From the NCBI GenBank assembly GCA_021794095.1, contig JAJYRN010000001.1:248001-312000 (forward strand): DNA of 64,000 bases, in the 5' to 3' direction. This document shows positions 20,234 through 30,070 of this stretch, one piece after another. The notes under the pieces were generated by a model. That model was not told where the DNA came from and made no database searches. It worked only from the letters and a program-made list of their open reading frames with translations. Source of the stretch: Acidobacteriota bacterium (GTDB lineage: Bacteria; Acidobacteriota; Holophagae; Holophagales; Holophagaceae). Within the stretch, counting starts at the first letter, position 1. The number at the start of each line of letters is the position of its first letter. The position numbers were made by a program, and so were the translations under genes.

Positions 20234-20527
20234 TCAGCGGCCGCTGGCCTCGGGCGGCGCGGAATGGGCACCGTCCTGCGAAGGCGACGGACGAGGACGC
20301 AACCCCCGGCGCAGCGCTTCCCGCGTATCGGGGCTGATGGGACCAATCACTCGCACCCGCGGGGCGGCTTCCGGGGGCCGGGGTTCCTCCTGGAACAGCG
20401 TGGGGGGCTTGGCCTGGATGGGCTTGTTCTCCCCCACCCACCGGGCCTGGGTGGCAAGGGCCCAGGCCAGCCCCGCAAGCAGCAGCCCCCAGAAGGCGAC
20501 AAGGGCCAGAAGATCCCTCCGACGCAT
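20234..20527 (-). CDS. Small membrane-anchored protein
   Basis: A 97-residue protein with one N-terminal membrane segment (LLALVAFWGLLLAGLAWAL, residues 6-24) and a proline-rich tail. It contains PRVRVIGPISPDTREALRRGL, which may pack as a short helical motif. No family is recognised. It is convergent with moaA and lies just downstream of the 20563-21246 gene on the same strand. Confidence 0.55.
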   Translation of the reverse strand: MRRRDLLALVAFWGLLLAGLAWALATQARWVGENKPIQAKPPTLFQEEPRPPEAAPRVRVIGPISPDTREALRRGLRPRPSPSQDGAHSAPPEASGR

Positions 20528-20562
20528 GGGCGTTCAGCCCGCCGCAGGCCGGAGAAGAGACA

Positions 20563-21246
20563 TCAGAACTGGACCCCTGCGTACACCGCGCCCGACCAGG
20601 TGGGCGCCATGGCCCGGGCCGTATTCTGGTCGAGCAGCGGCATGGGCACGATGGTCTTCTGGTCCGTCTTCAGGGGGGTGGCGGCCACCTCCGCGCCCAG
20701 GAGCGTCTTCACCGCGCCGGTCCGGAAGGCCACATCCAGGCTGAGCCGGAACCACGGTCGCCAGTACACCTTGTGGGCATCCACGAAACCGGCCCCGCCC
20801 AGGGTGGTGGTGTAGGTGCCCTTGGGATTGATGGTCTCGGCCCGGCTCTCCAGGTGAAGGCCCAGATTGACGGCGGAACCGAGGGGCACCTCGTAGCCCG
20901 CGCCCACGCTCCAGTAGCTGTAGTAGACCTTCACGCCCCGGGCATCGAGGATGTTGGGCGAGGTTGGAACCATGATGTCGCGGTCCGTGGCCATGCGGGC
21001 CGAACTCGGGAACCGGCCGGACAGTTCCCAGACCCAGGGGGAATCCGCGACGAACTGCCCCAGCAACCGGATACCCGTGCCGGCCTGGCGATCCGCCTGG
21101 TCCGAGACGCCCTGGGCCAGCAGTACGCTGCGGGTCTGGATGGATTCCTCGAAGACCATGGCCTGGACCATGGGGGCATCGGAGGGCTGCTGGGCGGCCA
21201 GGCCACCAGCAACAAGGAAGGCGATCAGGATGCTGCGGGGTTTCAC
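20563..21246 (-). CDS. Exported protein, probable outer-membrane beta-barrel
   Basis: A 227-residue protein with a clear signal peptide (KPRSILIAFLVAGGLAAQQ). The mature part alternates short strands such as VYYSYWSVGAGYEVPLG and VNLGLHLESRAETI and ends VYAGVQF, with a terminal aromatic residue typical of outer-membrane barrels. The start is a GTG at 21246 preceded by GGAGG. It follows the PKD protein gene by 73 nt on the same strand and may be co-transcribed with it. Specific function unknown. Confidence 0.7.
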   Translation of the reverse strand: MKPRSILIAFLVAGGLAAQQPSDAPMVQAMVFEESIQTRSVLLAQGVSDQADRQAGTGIRLLGQFVADSPWVWELSGRFPSSARMATDRDIMVPTSPNILDARGVKVYYSYWSVGAGYEVPLGSAVNLGLHLESRAETINPKGTYTTTLGGAGFVDAHKVYWRPWFRLSLDVAFRTGAVKTLLGAEVAATPLKTDQKTIVPMPLLDQNTARAMAPTWSGAVYAGVQF

Positions 21247-21319
21247 GGAACCTCCAGGAACGTGGATGGGAAAGCGGCGCCGGAGGCCCGGCGCCGCGCA
21301 TGGATTCAGATCAAGGGCT

Positions 21320-24300
21320 TCAGGGCGCCACCGGGGTCTGGGGACCATTGGTGATGACGATGTCCCAGGCATAGTTGAAGGGGATCCTGTAGATGGGGCT
21401 CAGATCACCGCCTCCCGCATCCACGCTGACCCGGGCCGTGGCCGTCTTGATGGCCTCGATCCACTCGGTGCGGTTGAGGGGGCGTCCCACGGCCGTGCGG
21501 GGAACGGCCTTGAGGGCGAACACCGTCAGGGTGGCGGTGGTTCCAGGGGCCGGGCGTAATTCGGGGGGCACGTCGAACCAGCAGTACCCGGGGGCCACGA
21601 CCTCCACGCCATTGGCCGCCGTCCTGTCCGAGAGGCGCATCATGGTGGTGGTCGCATCCGTGAGGATGGGCATGGCTTCAGGATCCGGGTACTTGGTTCC
21701 GTTATACGTATAGGTCGGATAGTTCGTCGGATCCGGGAAACTACCCGGCAGGAGGAACTGCGAAGTCCCCGCAGTCGTCACCAACTGGACCACCCAGAAA
21801 TCGGGGTCCACGACCTTGGGAGTGATGTCCTGGGTGGGATTGAACCAAGTCACGCGGTAGCCACCGGTGGTGGGGCCCGTCAGCTTGCCGTTGGCATCGC
21901 GCGCCCGCTTATCCACCACCGTGTCCTGGGGTGGCACGAAGCCCAGGGAAGCCGTGGCCAATACCTGGTTATAGGTCGTGGACACCAGCGGAGTTGAAGT
22001 CGTGGGAGGCTGCATCGGCAGGGTGGTACCTGAGGCGGGTTGGGCCAGCCAGGTGCGGGCGATGTTGGCACCCGGATTCGCGTTGTACTGCGGGGTGTAA
22101 TCGGTCCAGTAGAAGCGGCCGACCCCCGTGGTGACAATGGTGGTTCCCTGGGTGCCCACGGGCGGGTTGGACGGATTGAAATCAGTCCCGCCACTGGGCG
22201 TCAGATCGAAGGTGCTCTTGTCCGGGGTGATGCCGACGGTGTCCTGGGGCCATCCCGTGGTGACATTGGAATAGAAGTAACTGAAAGGCAAGTCCAGTGG
22301 GGTGATCGAGGCAAGGGCCGAGGCGTTCAGCACCAGGGGGTGCGCCCAGACCGACGTCCAGAGGTAGTCCGCGAAGCTGAAGGCCGCCGGAGCGCCCGTG
22401 AAGGAGCGAAGCGTGGGGGCCTTGACCACGCGGTCCGGATCATTGGGATCGTAGGGAATGCTCAGATTCTGCAGGCCTCCGCTGCTGACATCGTTGGTGA
22501 CCATCGCCTTGTAGAAGGCCGCGACGGTGGGATCCACATTGGTGGGATTCAGGGCGGTATTGCAGGAGGCCGAGGACCAGCCCGCCGCATCCATATCGTA
22601 GGGGTCGGTCGAGCCCGCCGGAACCCGGAAGGCCCGAAGGGCACTCGGGGCCACGGTCTTGGTCACGGCCCCCGATACAGTCTGCGAGGACTCGCTCAGC
22701 GCGAACTGATCCAGGCTGGCTTGCCCAGCCGCCGGGGTCTCCAAGGCGGCCACCCATTCGGCAAACAGCTGGTAGGCGGGGACGGCACTGATGGGGAAGG
22801 GATTGGTGGTGAAGGCTCCCTTGTCGAGCAAGGCGCTGGAGGCAGGCTCAGCCAGCTTGTCCAGCCAGAGATCCGTCGAGGTCCCAGTGGCGAAGGGGGA
22901 CGGGGACGTGGCGCTGATCGTCCCCTGGAGCATCCGACTCAACGGTTTGGTTGTCTCGGCGGCATAGCCCTGGGCGGTGACCAGATTCAGTGTGGGGTTC
23001 CAAGGCCCGGAACTGGCCGCGGGGAATTCAAATCCGAACATGGACACCTGGGCGTTCGGGTCCGCTGTGTTCACCAGGAAGGGGAACGGCCATTTCCCGG
23101 AAATATTCTTCGGCAAGGGGTCCCCATTTTCCAGGGTCCTATCCCCATTGGGATCCCCGGTCGCAGCAGGTGCATTGGGGATGCGCATGTAGTAGGCGTT
23201 CCCATCGCTGCCAAACTTGGGAACATCCAGCCAGAAGGGCATGTTGGAACGCACGGGCACCAAGATTGCCGCATTGATTCCCTGGGCGTCCTGGACGTTG
23301 TACCCATAGGTGACACCATCCTGGAAGATCTGGATGGGCGCGCCCAGACCGTTCGCAGCTGTGGTCACGTAGGCCAGCGTGGAACCACCGGTGCTGTCCT
23401 GAATCTGCCGGTAGAGGAGATTCAGGTTGAAGTTCTCGGTGTTGATGCCATCCACGATGACCCACTTTTCCGTACTGGTCGGAACCACGGCGCTGGTGCG
23501 GCCCACGGTGGTGCAGGTGCTGTCCTGGGCATCCGTGGCATCGGTCACGGCGAGATCCACCTTGTAGGCGACGATCTGCCCAGGCACACCATCGTACTTC
23601 ACGACACCCGGGTTCTGGGTGGTGGCGTTCGCGGGCACCCCTTGCGGGAACGTCCAGGCATAGGTCAAGCTCCCTCCTGAACTCGGGGCGGTGCCAGTAC
23701 CACTGAACATCAGCTTCCCACCGGCAGGGATGACCACGACGCCTGGTCCATTAGGATCCGCCACCCAGGCCCCAGTCGTTGGATCCTGGGTGATCACCGG
23801 CACGCCCTGGCCGGTACTCTGGATGGTGGCTGGATCCATCAGAGTACCCGACGCCTGAGGTGAGGTGATGCTGGCCGTCGGGGGAGTGTTCAGAGCAACC
23901 TGGATGGTCCTGGATTGGGCAACGGCATTGGCGTTGGTACTGCGGTTATCCGTCGCATTGACGGTGACCGTGGCGGTGCCGGAGAAACTATCCGGATAGA
24001 TGTGGGTCAAGGTGACCGAGACCCCAGCCTGCGTGGGTTGCGTGGATGTTCCCGTGACGCTCACAGGCTGGCATGGGGGCGCATCGGGCCCGCCCCAATT
24101 CACGGTGTAGGAGACAGGATCGTTGTCCTGGTCCGTCAGCGTGAAGGTGAGGGTCACCATCTTGGATGTGTAGGCTGACGTGGTCGTAGCCGCAGGCGCC
24201 GTGATCGTGATCGTCGGGGCGTGGTTCGCGCCCTTGGTGGTGATGGTCATCAGGGGGCCGGTACCGGGCAGGCCCTGGATGCCCACGGTGTCGGTGGCAT

Positions 24301-27300
24301 AGGCCGTGGGCGTGGAGGTGCGGGTGCCCGCAGTCGCCGCGCCGGTGTAGGTGACCGTGAAACTGTAGGATCCGCCGCCAGTGCTGACGGCATTCGTGAC
24401 CGCGGCATTGGCATCATTGGGATTGAAGGTGATGTCGCCCACGGGAATGGGATCCGTCACCCCGGGCTGGCCCGCGCGGGGATTGGTGGCCGTCAGGGTG
24501 AACACCTGGGTCACGGTCCCGTTGAGTTCCGCGTTCAAGGTCGTGGCTGCCGGGCTGGTGAAGGCCACCACCGGCAGGGGGGTCGCCACCACTGTGAATG
24601 GCACCGCCGGGGCCCAGTCGCCCGTGCTCCCGTGGCTGTCCACCGCCTGCACCGTCACGTTCGCCGTTCCCGCGAATGTCGAGGCATAGGTGTGCGTCAC
24701 ACTCGTCGTCGCACCGCCCGCCGAGGTCTGCACCGCCGTGTTGTCCCCGAAGTTCCACACGTAGTGGTCAATCGTGTCCCCGGCGTTCGGATCTGTGGCG
24801 CTGCCCGTGAACGTGTACGACTTGTTCTGATACAGACTGCCCGTCGCAGTGGTCACCTTCGCCACCGGCGGAAGGTTCGCCTGGAGGGTGTAGGTCTGCG
24901 TGGCTGTCGTCACGCCACCCTTCCCATCGTCCGCCGTCAGCTTCACCACGGTCGTTCCCGCCGCCGCGAAGCTGTGCGTCACGGGGTTGGTCCCCGTGAC
25001 CTTGGCCGTCCCATCCCCGAAGTCCCAGGTGATTGTCGTCGGATCCCCGTTGGCATCCGTCACCGTCCCCGTGAACGTGATCGGCACGTTCGCATAGGGG
25101 CTCGTCCCCGTCGGTGTGTTCGTGAAGCTCACCACCGGCGCCGCATTGGCCAGGATGTTCATGTTCAGCGTGATCGTCTTCGTGCCGTTCGTGCGGCCAT
25201 CGCTCACCGTCAACTTCGCTGTGTAGATCCCCGCCGCCGCATAGGTATGCGTCGCGCTGATCGCACCACTGGCCGGCACCGGCGTCGTGGCGATGTCCCC
25301 CGCGCCTCCCGTGTCCCCGAAGGTGATCGTGTAGGTCATCGGATCCTTGTTCGCGTCCGTGGCCGTCCCATTGAAGGTGAACGGGACTCCCTGCCAACTT
25401 GAGTTCGTTCCGGCCGAGGGCGTCGAAGTGGAGGTGAAGCTGATGACAGGCGGGATGTTCGCCGCCTGCGTGTTGATCGTCACCGGGCCGCCGCTGGCTA
25501 CCAAACCCGTGATGCCCTGCGCATCGGTCGCCACCACCGTCGGCGTCACCGTCCGCGTGCCCACCACCGTGGCGGGCTTGTAGAGCACCACGTAGGTGTA
25601 GGTTCCATCTCCATTCGCTGTCGCGCTCTGCACCACAGCCGTCGCGTCTCCGGTCGTGAACGTCAAGGCCGAGATCGGCAGGTAGCCGGTCCCGTTCGGA
25701 TTCGTCATGGACACGATGTAGGGCAGGCTCACGCCCGTGGCCCCTAGCTCCGTGTTGTAGGTCGCGGCGCCCGCAGGATTCAGGAAGGCACCCTTCGGAA
25801 GCTGGGTCGCCAGCACCGTGAACGGCACCGCCGGGGCCCAGTCGCCCGTGCTCCCGTGGCTGTCCACCGCCTGCACCGTCACGTTCGCCGTTCCCGCGAA
25901 TGTCGAGGCATAGGTGTGCGTCACACTCGTCGTCGCACCGCCCGCCGAGGTCTGCACCGCCGTGTTGTCCCCGAAATTCCACGCGTAGTGGTCAATCGTG
26001 TCCCCGGTGTCGGGATCCGTGGCGCTGGCGGTGAAGGTGTACGACTTGTTCTGGTAGAGATTCACTGCGGCCGAAGTCACCTTCGCCACCGGGGGCCGGT
26101 TGGTGAGGATGTCCAGAGTGGCGGTCCAGGTGGTGACACCACCTTTGCCATCATCCGCGGTGACGGTAACCACGTCCGAGCCGGCCGCAGCAAAGCTATG
26201 GGTCACCGGGTTCGTTCCAGTCACCTTCGCGCTGCCATCGCCGAAATCCCAAGTGAGGGCCACGGTATCACCGTTGGCATCGCTGGTAGAGGCGGTGAAG
26301 GTGAGGGGAACATTGGCGTACAGGCTGCTCGATGGATAGGCCACGGCGAGGGTCGGCGCGGCATTAGCCTGGATGTTCAGGTTCAGGGTAATGGTCTTGA
26401 CGCTGACATTGGGCACGCCACGGCCGTCATCGGCGGTGAAGACCACGGTGTAGATGCCAGGGGCATTGTAGGTATGGGACTGATGGAGGACGGCGGCGTC
26501 CTGGGTGGGCGCGATATCGCCGGCGTTGCCCGTATCGCCGAAGGTCCAGGTGTACGTCAGGGGATCCTGGTCGGGATCCGTGGCGGTGGCGACGAAATCA
26601 ATGGGCACGCCCTGCCAGGTGGCATTGGGGCCTGCGGGGATCTTCGGCGTAGCCGTCATGGTGATGACAGGGGCGTTATCCACAGAGGACACGGTTCGGA
26701 TGGTGATGACCGGGCCGGTGACGGGGGCGCTGCTGACCCCATTCGAATCCGTCACGGTGAGCGTGGGTGTGGCGGTTCGCTGGCCAATGGCGGTATCGGC
26801 CTGGTAGGCGACTGGAATGCTCCAGTTCCCACTGCCCAGATCCGTGGGGGCGCCCACCGTGGCCTTGGGATCCCCGGGATCCATCTGGAAGCCGCTGGCC
26901 GCGAGGGCACCTGTCCCAGCATTAGCCACGTTCACGGTGAACGTGACGGTGGCGCTGCTGCCGATGGCGGGGCTGATGGTAATGGCTGCCGCGGGAGCAG
27001 TGAAGGTGGCCGTGAGGGGCGAAGCTGCGGCGTTGACCGTCAGGGAGCGGGTGACGGCGGCGGAGGTAACCTTGGCGACATTGGTGGCGGTCACGCTCAG
27101 GGTGGGTGTCCCGGCGGCCGTAAAGGCATGGACACAGGTGCCGGTGGCGACGCCATTGATCACGCTGCTGGGCGTGGTCTTCGTGGTGCCATCCCCGAAG
27201 TTCCATGAGAACGAGGCAATGGACCCGCCGATGTTGGGATCGGTGGCCGTGGCCGTGAAGGTATAGGAGGTGTACTGGGAGAGCTGGGCGTCATTAGGGG

Positions 27301-27454
27301 TCCAGCCCGCGAGGGCGGCCACCGGCGGCAAGCTGCTCTGGGGAAGAGAGGCGCCTGAGGAAGAGGACGAGCCGCCCCCGCCGCAGGCCATTGAAAGTCC
27401 CAAACCCGCTACGATCAACAGGCCACGGCTGATGCCAAGTATTCCAGGACGCAT
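21320..27454 (-). CDS. Giant PKD-repeat lipoprotein-like surface protein
   Basis: A 2,044-residue exported protein. The N-terminus (MRPGILGISRGLL...GLSMACGGGGSSSSSG) is a lipoprotein-type signal with Cys24 and a serine/glycine linker, though the lipobox is imperfect. At least seven PKD domains follow, marked by WNFGDGT, WTFGDTG, WDFGDGS, WNFGDNT and ITFGDTG, plus diverged copies. They are arranged as a super-repeat of about 408 residues. The C-terminal ~750 residues are of unknown type. The start at 27454 has GGGGG upstream. It is probably a cell-surface adhesin or binding protein; no peptidase or glycosidase motif is visible. Confidence 0.85.
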   Translation of the reverse strand: MRPGILGISRGLLIVAGLGLSMACGGGGSSSSSGASLPQSSLPPVAALAGWTPNDAQLSQYTSYTFTATATDPNIGGSIASFSWNFGDGTTKTTPSSVINGVATGTCVHAFTAAGTPTLSVTATNVAKVTSAAVTRSLTVNAAASPLTATFTAPAAAITISPAIGSSATVTFTVNVANAGTGALAASGFQMDPGDPKATVGAPTDLGSGNWSIPVAYQADTAIGQRTATPTLTVTDSNGVSSAPVTGPVITIRTVSSVDNAPVITMTATPKIPAGPNATWQGVPIDFVATATDPDQDPLTYTWTFGDTGNAGDIAPTQDAAVLHQSHTYNAPGIYTVVFTADDGRGVPNVSVKTITLNLNIQANAAPTLAVAYPSSSLYANVPLTFTASTSDANGDTVALTWDFGDGSAKVTGTNPVTHSFAAAGSDVVTVTADDGKGGVTTWTATLDILTNRPPVAKVTSAAVNLYQNKSYTFTASATDPDTGDTIDHYAWNFGDNTAVQTSAGGATTSVTHTYASTFAGTANVTVQAVDSHGSTGDWAPAVPFTVLATQLPKGAFLNPAGAATYNTELGATGVSLPYIVSMTNPNGTGYLPISALTFTTGDATAVVQSATANGDGTYTYVVLYKPATVVGTRTVTPTVVATDAQGITGLVASGGPVTINTQAANIPPVISFTSTSTPSAGTNSSWQGVPFTFNGTATDANKDPMTYTITFGDTGGAGDIATTPVPASGAISATHTYAAAGIYTAKLTVSDGRTNGTKTITLNMNILANAAPVVSFTNTPTGTSPYANVPITFTGTVTDANGDPTTITWDFGDGTAKVTGTNPVTHSFAAAGTTVVKLTADDGKGGVTTATQTYTLQANLPPVAKVTTATGSLYQNKSYTFTGSATDPNAGDTIDHYVWNFGDNTAVQTSAGGATTSVTHTYASTFAGTANVTVQAVDSHGSTGDWAPAVPFTVVATPLPVVAFTSPAATTLNAELNGTVTQVFTLTATNPRAGQPGVTDPIPVGDITFNPNDANAAVTNAVSTGGGSYSFTVTYTGAATAGTRTSTPTAYATDTVGIQGLPGTGPLMTITTKGANHAPTITITAPAATTTSAYTSKMVTLTFTLTDQDNDPVSYTVNWGGPDAPPCQPVSVTGTSTQPTQAGVSVTLTHIYPDSFSGTATVTVNATDNRSTNANAVAQSRTIQVALNTPPTASITSPQASGTLMDPATIQSTGQGVPVITQDPTTGAWVADPNGPGVVVIPAGGKLMFSGTGTAPSSGGSLTYAWTFPQGVPANATTQNPGVVKYDGVPGQIVAYKVDLAVTDATDAQDSTCTTVGRTSAVVPTSTEKWVIVDGINTENFNLNLLYRQIQDSTGGSTLAYVTTAANGLGAPIQIFQDGVTYGYNVQDAQGINAAILVPVRSNMPFWLDVPKFGSDGNAYYMRIPNAPAATGDPNGDRTLENGDPLPKNISGKWPFPFLVNTADPNAQVSMFGFEFPAASSGPWNPTLNLVTAQGYAAETTKPLSRMLQGTISATSPSPFATGTSTDLWLDKLAEPASSALLDKGAFTTNPFPISAVPAYQLFAEWVAALETPAAGQASLDQFALSESSQTVSGAVTKTVAPSALRAFRVPAGSTDPYDMDAAGWSSASCNTALNPTNVDPTVAAFYKAMVTNDVSSGGLQNLSIPYDPNDPDRVVKAPTLRSFTGAPAAFSFADYLWTSVWAHPLVLNASALASITPLDLPFSYFYSNVTTGWPQDTVGITPDKSTFDLTPSGGTDFNPSNPPVGTQGTTIVTTGVGRFYWTDYTPQYNANPGANIARTWLAQPASGTTLPMQPPTTSTPLVSTTYNQVLATASLGFVPPQDTVVDKRARDANGKLTGPTTGGYRVTWFNPTQDITPKVVDPDFWVVQLVTTAGTSQFLLPGSFPDPTNYPTYTYNGTKYPDPEAMPILTDATTTMMRLSDRTAANGVEVVAPGYCWFDVPPELRPAPGTTATLTVFALKAVPRTAVGRPLNRTEWIEAIKTATARVSVDAGGGDLSPIYRIPFNYAWDIVITNGPQTPVAP
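24600..24783. repeat. Internal 184-bp repeat of the PKD gene, copy 1
   Basis: Nearly identical (about two differences) to 25824-26007, at a spacing of 1,224 bp, which is exactly 408 codons. It encodes the end of one PKD module (VTHTYASTFAGTANVTVQ and following residues). Confidence 0.9.
25824..26007. repeat. Internal 184-bp repeat of the PKD gene, copy 2
   Basis: Second copy of the 24600-24783 repeat, in the same orientation and reading frame. Surrounding modules are far less similar at the DNA level, which suggests recent duplication or gene conversion limited to this module. Confidence 0.9.
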
Positions 27455-27595
27455 ACGCTGCCCCCACATGAGGTGATGTATCGCCTGCCAGTAAAGCAGA
27501 TTTGCAACCCATAGGGGAGGAATAAATCCGCTCACATAAATGGCAGATGCCCATCAGATCCCGGTGGATACTTGTCGAATATCGCGTATCACCCC

Positions 27596-28066
27596 TTACT
27601 TTCCCAGGCAGGCCAGGGCTTCCTCCAGGCAGGTCTGCCAGGTCTCGTCGGGGGTCTCCTCCAGGAAGAACTCGACGGCGTGGCCGGCGGGGCGGGCTTC
27701 GGGGTGCTGGGACCAGGCCTCGAAGAGGGCATCCAGGGTGGTGGGATTCAGGGGGTTGTGGCGGAGCTTGTGGGCCTTGCGGGTGCGGTCGGGATCGGGG
27801 CCGCGGAGGCAGACGCCCTCGCGCCTCGTGGCCACGAAGGTGAAGGCCTGGACCCAGGTGCCCTCCATGAGCTGATTGAAGTGCAGGAAGGCCCCGTGGA
27901 GGCTGAGGCTCAGGTCGAAGGTCCGCTGTTTCCCCTGCCAGGCGGCGGTCCAGCGGCCGAGGATGGCCGCCAGGCGGGCCCGCTCGGAGGGGTGGTGAAG
28001 GCAGCGGTGGGCGCTCTGCAGGAAGGTGTCGAGGGATTCCAAGGGGGCGGTTCTCCAGATCTCCAC
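27596..28066 (-). CDS. Hypothetical protein
   Basis: A 156-residue soluble protein that matches no family I recognise. It contains LHHPSERARLAAILGRW, FDLSLSLHGAFLHFNQLMEG and an acidic C-terminus (FFLEETPDETWQTCLEEAL). Even residue composition and good coding character support a real gene. The start is uncertain: a GTG at 28066 is chosen because further upstream ATGs would overlap the divergent kinase gene beginning at 28140. Confidence 0.55.
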   Translation of the reverse strand: MEIWRTAPLESLDTFLQSAHRCLHHPSERARLAAILGRWTAAWQGKQRTFDLSLSLHGAFLHFNQLMEGTWVQAFTFVATRREGVCLRGPDPDRTRKAHKLRHNPLNPTTLDALFEAWSQHPEARPAGHAVEFFLEETPDETWQTCLEEALACLGK

Positions 28067-28139
28067 CCTACCGCGGAGCCGGTTCCGGTGCGGGGGCCCC
28101 CTGGAAGCCTGGGGGGCGGAGTAGCATGGAACCTTCCTC

Positions 28140-29930
28140 ATGAACCCACCTGATCCCGCCCCCGCGCCCACCCGCCTGCCTCCCCGCAGCCTGGCGGCGG
28201 GCGTTCTGCTGGTGGGCCTGGCCTGTACCCTCGGCGCCTACCTCTGGGCCCGCCACCGCGCCCCGCCGCCCCCGGAATGGCTCCTGCTGGCGGGCCTGGT
28301 GATGTCGCTGTCCCTGGCCGCGGGCATGGCTTCCCTCGCGGACACCCGCGCCCGGACGGCGGCGCAGGCCCTTGAGATGACGGCCGCCCTCCGCCAGGCC
28401 CTGGATCGGAACCGCAGCCATCTGGAAAACTCCCCGCTGGCGATCATCGAAACGGACGCGTCATTCCGGATCCAGGAATGGAACCCCGCCGCGGAGCGGA
28501 TCTTTGGCTATAGCCGAGCTGACATGCTGGGCAGGGATCCCCGCCTGCTGGTGCCCGAGGCGGGGCAGACCAGCCTGACGCGCCGGCGCCAGGCCTTTGC
28601 AGAAGGCGAAGATGGGGCCATCCGCCTCGCGGTGGAGTCTCTGACCCGGTCGGGCGACCTTCGCCTCTGCGATTGGACGATCACCGCCCTCCGCGACGAA
28701 GCGGGCGGATTCGCCGGCGCCATGTTCCAGGCGGATGACATCACCGACCAGAAAAAGGCTGAGCAGGCCCTGCGCCAGGCCCAGAAACTGGAGAGCCTGG
28801 GCATCCTGGCCGGAGGCATCGCGCATGACTTCAATAACCTGCTCACGGCGGTGCTGGGCCACACCGAGGTCGCCCTCGGCATGGCCCCCGAAGGCACCCC
28901 GCTGCGCGCGGCCCTGGAACACATTGACGCGGCCGCCCACCGGGGCGCGGATCTGGCCCGGCAGCTCCTCGCCTACGCCGGCAAGGGACGCATCGCCGTC
29001 CTGCCCCAGGATCTGAACCGCGTCATCCGGGAGATGGGGGATCTGCTCCAGGTCTCCATCTCCAAGAAGGTGGCCCTGGCCTACGACCTGGAGCCCGGCC
29101 TGCCCGCCGTGGAGGCCGACAGCGCCCAGTTCCAGCAGGTGCTGATGAACCTGGTGATCAACGCCTCCGAGGCCATCGGCGACCAGCCGGGCACCATCAC
29201 CCTCCGCACCCGGGCGGCCGCGTACAGCCGGTCTGAGCTCGTCGCCGCCTTCCCGGGGCAGGTGCTGGATCCCGGGCCCTATGTGCGCCTGGAGGTGGCC
29301 GATGATGGCTGCGGCATGGACGCGCAAACCATCGGCCGGATCTTCGATCCCTTCTTCTCCACCAAGTTCACGGGACGGGGCCTGGGCCTCTCCGCCATGC
29401 TGGGCATCGTGCGGGGCCACCAGGCCGGGCTGCGGGTGGAAAGCCATCCCGGCCAAGGCACCACCTTCACGTTGCTCTTCCCCGCCAGCGCCCGCCTGCC
29501 CCAGACCGAGCCCCCGCACCCCGCGCCATCCGCGCCCCTGGCGGGCCGGGTACTGGTGGCCGATGACGAGGCCACCCTCCGCGATCTGGCCCGCAGCGCC
29601 CTGGAACGGGCGGGACTGGACGTGGTCGAGGCGCAGGACGGGCAGGAGGCCGTGGACCGCTTCCGGGCGGAAGCCGGGCGCATCCAGGTGGTCTTCCTGG
29701 ATATGACCATGCCCCGGATGGGCGGCGCGGAAGCCTTTCGCCAGATCCGCCAGCTCGATCCATCGGCCCGGGTGCTCCTGACCAGCGGCTACACCGAACA
29801 GGAGGCCCTGGACTCCCTCGCCAGTCTGGTTCCGGACGGTTTTCTCCAGAAGCCGTTCCGGGTCAGGGATCTGGTGGCCAAGGTACGGGAACTGATGGCG
29901 ACCGATCCCAGGCCGGATATGCCTGCATAA
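28140..29930 (+). CDS. Membrane hybrid sensor histidine kinase (PAS-HisKA-HATPase-REC)
   Basis: A 596-residue kinase with two N-terminal membrane segments (about residues 18-37 and 46-64) and almost no periplasmic loop. Then come a PAS domain (LENSPLAIIETDASFRI), an H-box of the SLGILAGGIAHDFNNLL type, ATPase boxes (LVINASEAIGD, VADDGCGMD, GRGLGLSAM) and a C-terminal receiver with the phosphoacceptor in VFLDMTMPRMGG and Lys in LQKPFRV. There is no output domain. It lies directly upstream of the Nfn-type gene on the same strand but ends 140 bp before it, with its own regulatory gap. Confidence 0.92.
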   Translation: MNPPDPAPAPTRLPPRSLAAGVLLVGLACTLGAYLWARHRAPPPPEWLLLAGLVMSLSLAAGMASLADTRARTAAQALEMTAALRQALDRNRSHLENSPLAIIETDASFRIQEWNPAAERIFGYSRADMLGRDPRLLVPEAGQTSLTRRRQAFAEGEDGAIRLAVESLTRSGDLRLCDWTITALRDEAGGFAGAMFQADDITDQKKAEQALRQAQKLESLGILAGGIAHDFNNLLTAVLGHTEVALGMAPEGTPLRAALEHIDAAAHRGADLARQLLAYAGKGRIAVLPQDLNRVIREMGDLLQVSISKKVALAYDLEPGLPAVEADSAQFQQVLMNLVINASEAIGDQPGTITLRTRAAAYSRSELVAAFPGQVLDPGPYVRLEVADDGCGMDAQTIGRIFDPFFSTKFTGRGLGLSAMLGIVRGHQAGLRVESHPGQGTTFTLLFPASARLPQTEPPHPAPSAPLAGRVLVADDEATLRDLARSALERAGLDVVEAQDGQEAVDRFRAEAGRIQVVFLDMTMPRMGGAEAFRQIRQLDPSARVLLTSGYTEQEALDSLASLVPDGFLQKPFRVRDLVAKVRELMATDPRPDMPA

Positions 29931-29979
29931 ACAATCACGCTTCCTTAATGGCTTCTTAACTCATGTCCTTTCAAGCGCC

Positions 29980-29995
29980 TGTGTCATGAGTCACA
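29980..29995. promoter_or_regulatory. Crp/Fnr-type operator upstream of the Nfn fusion
   Basis: TGTGTCATGAGTCACA fits TGTGT-N6-TCACA, close to the Crp consensus TGTGA-N6-TCACA. It is 75 bp before the start codon. The same motif lies upstream of the Rrf2 gene at 37661 and of iorA. Confidence 0.6.
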
Positions 29996-30070
29996 ACTGG
30001 ACCGCATTGAATTTTTAAACACAGATTTTGGCGTCTGGAGCATTCATCCTGGAAGGATCTGGAGGCGTCC

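Noticed and set aside
22040-23680. Antisense frames in the PKD gene with repeated RHRHR-type sequence
   Set aside because: The repeats only reflect the PKD repeats on the other strand.
27455-27595. c-di-GMP riboswitch upstream of the PKD gene
   Set aside because: A GGGTTGCAAA-like string was noted but the conserved core and pairing of the known classes are missing.
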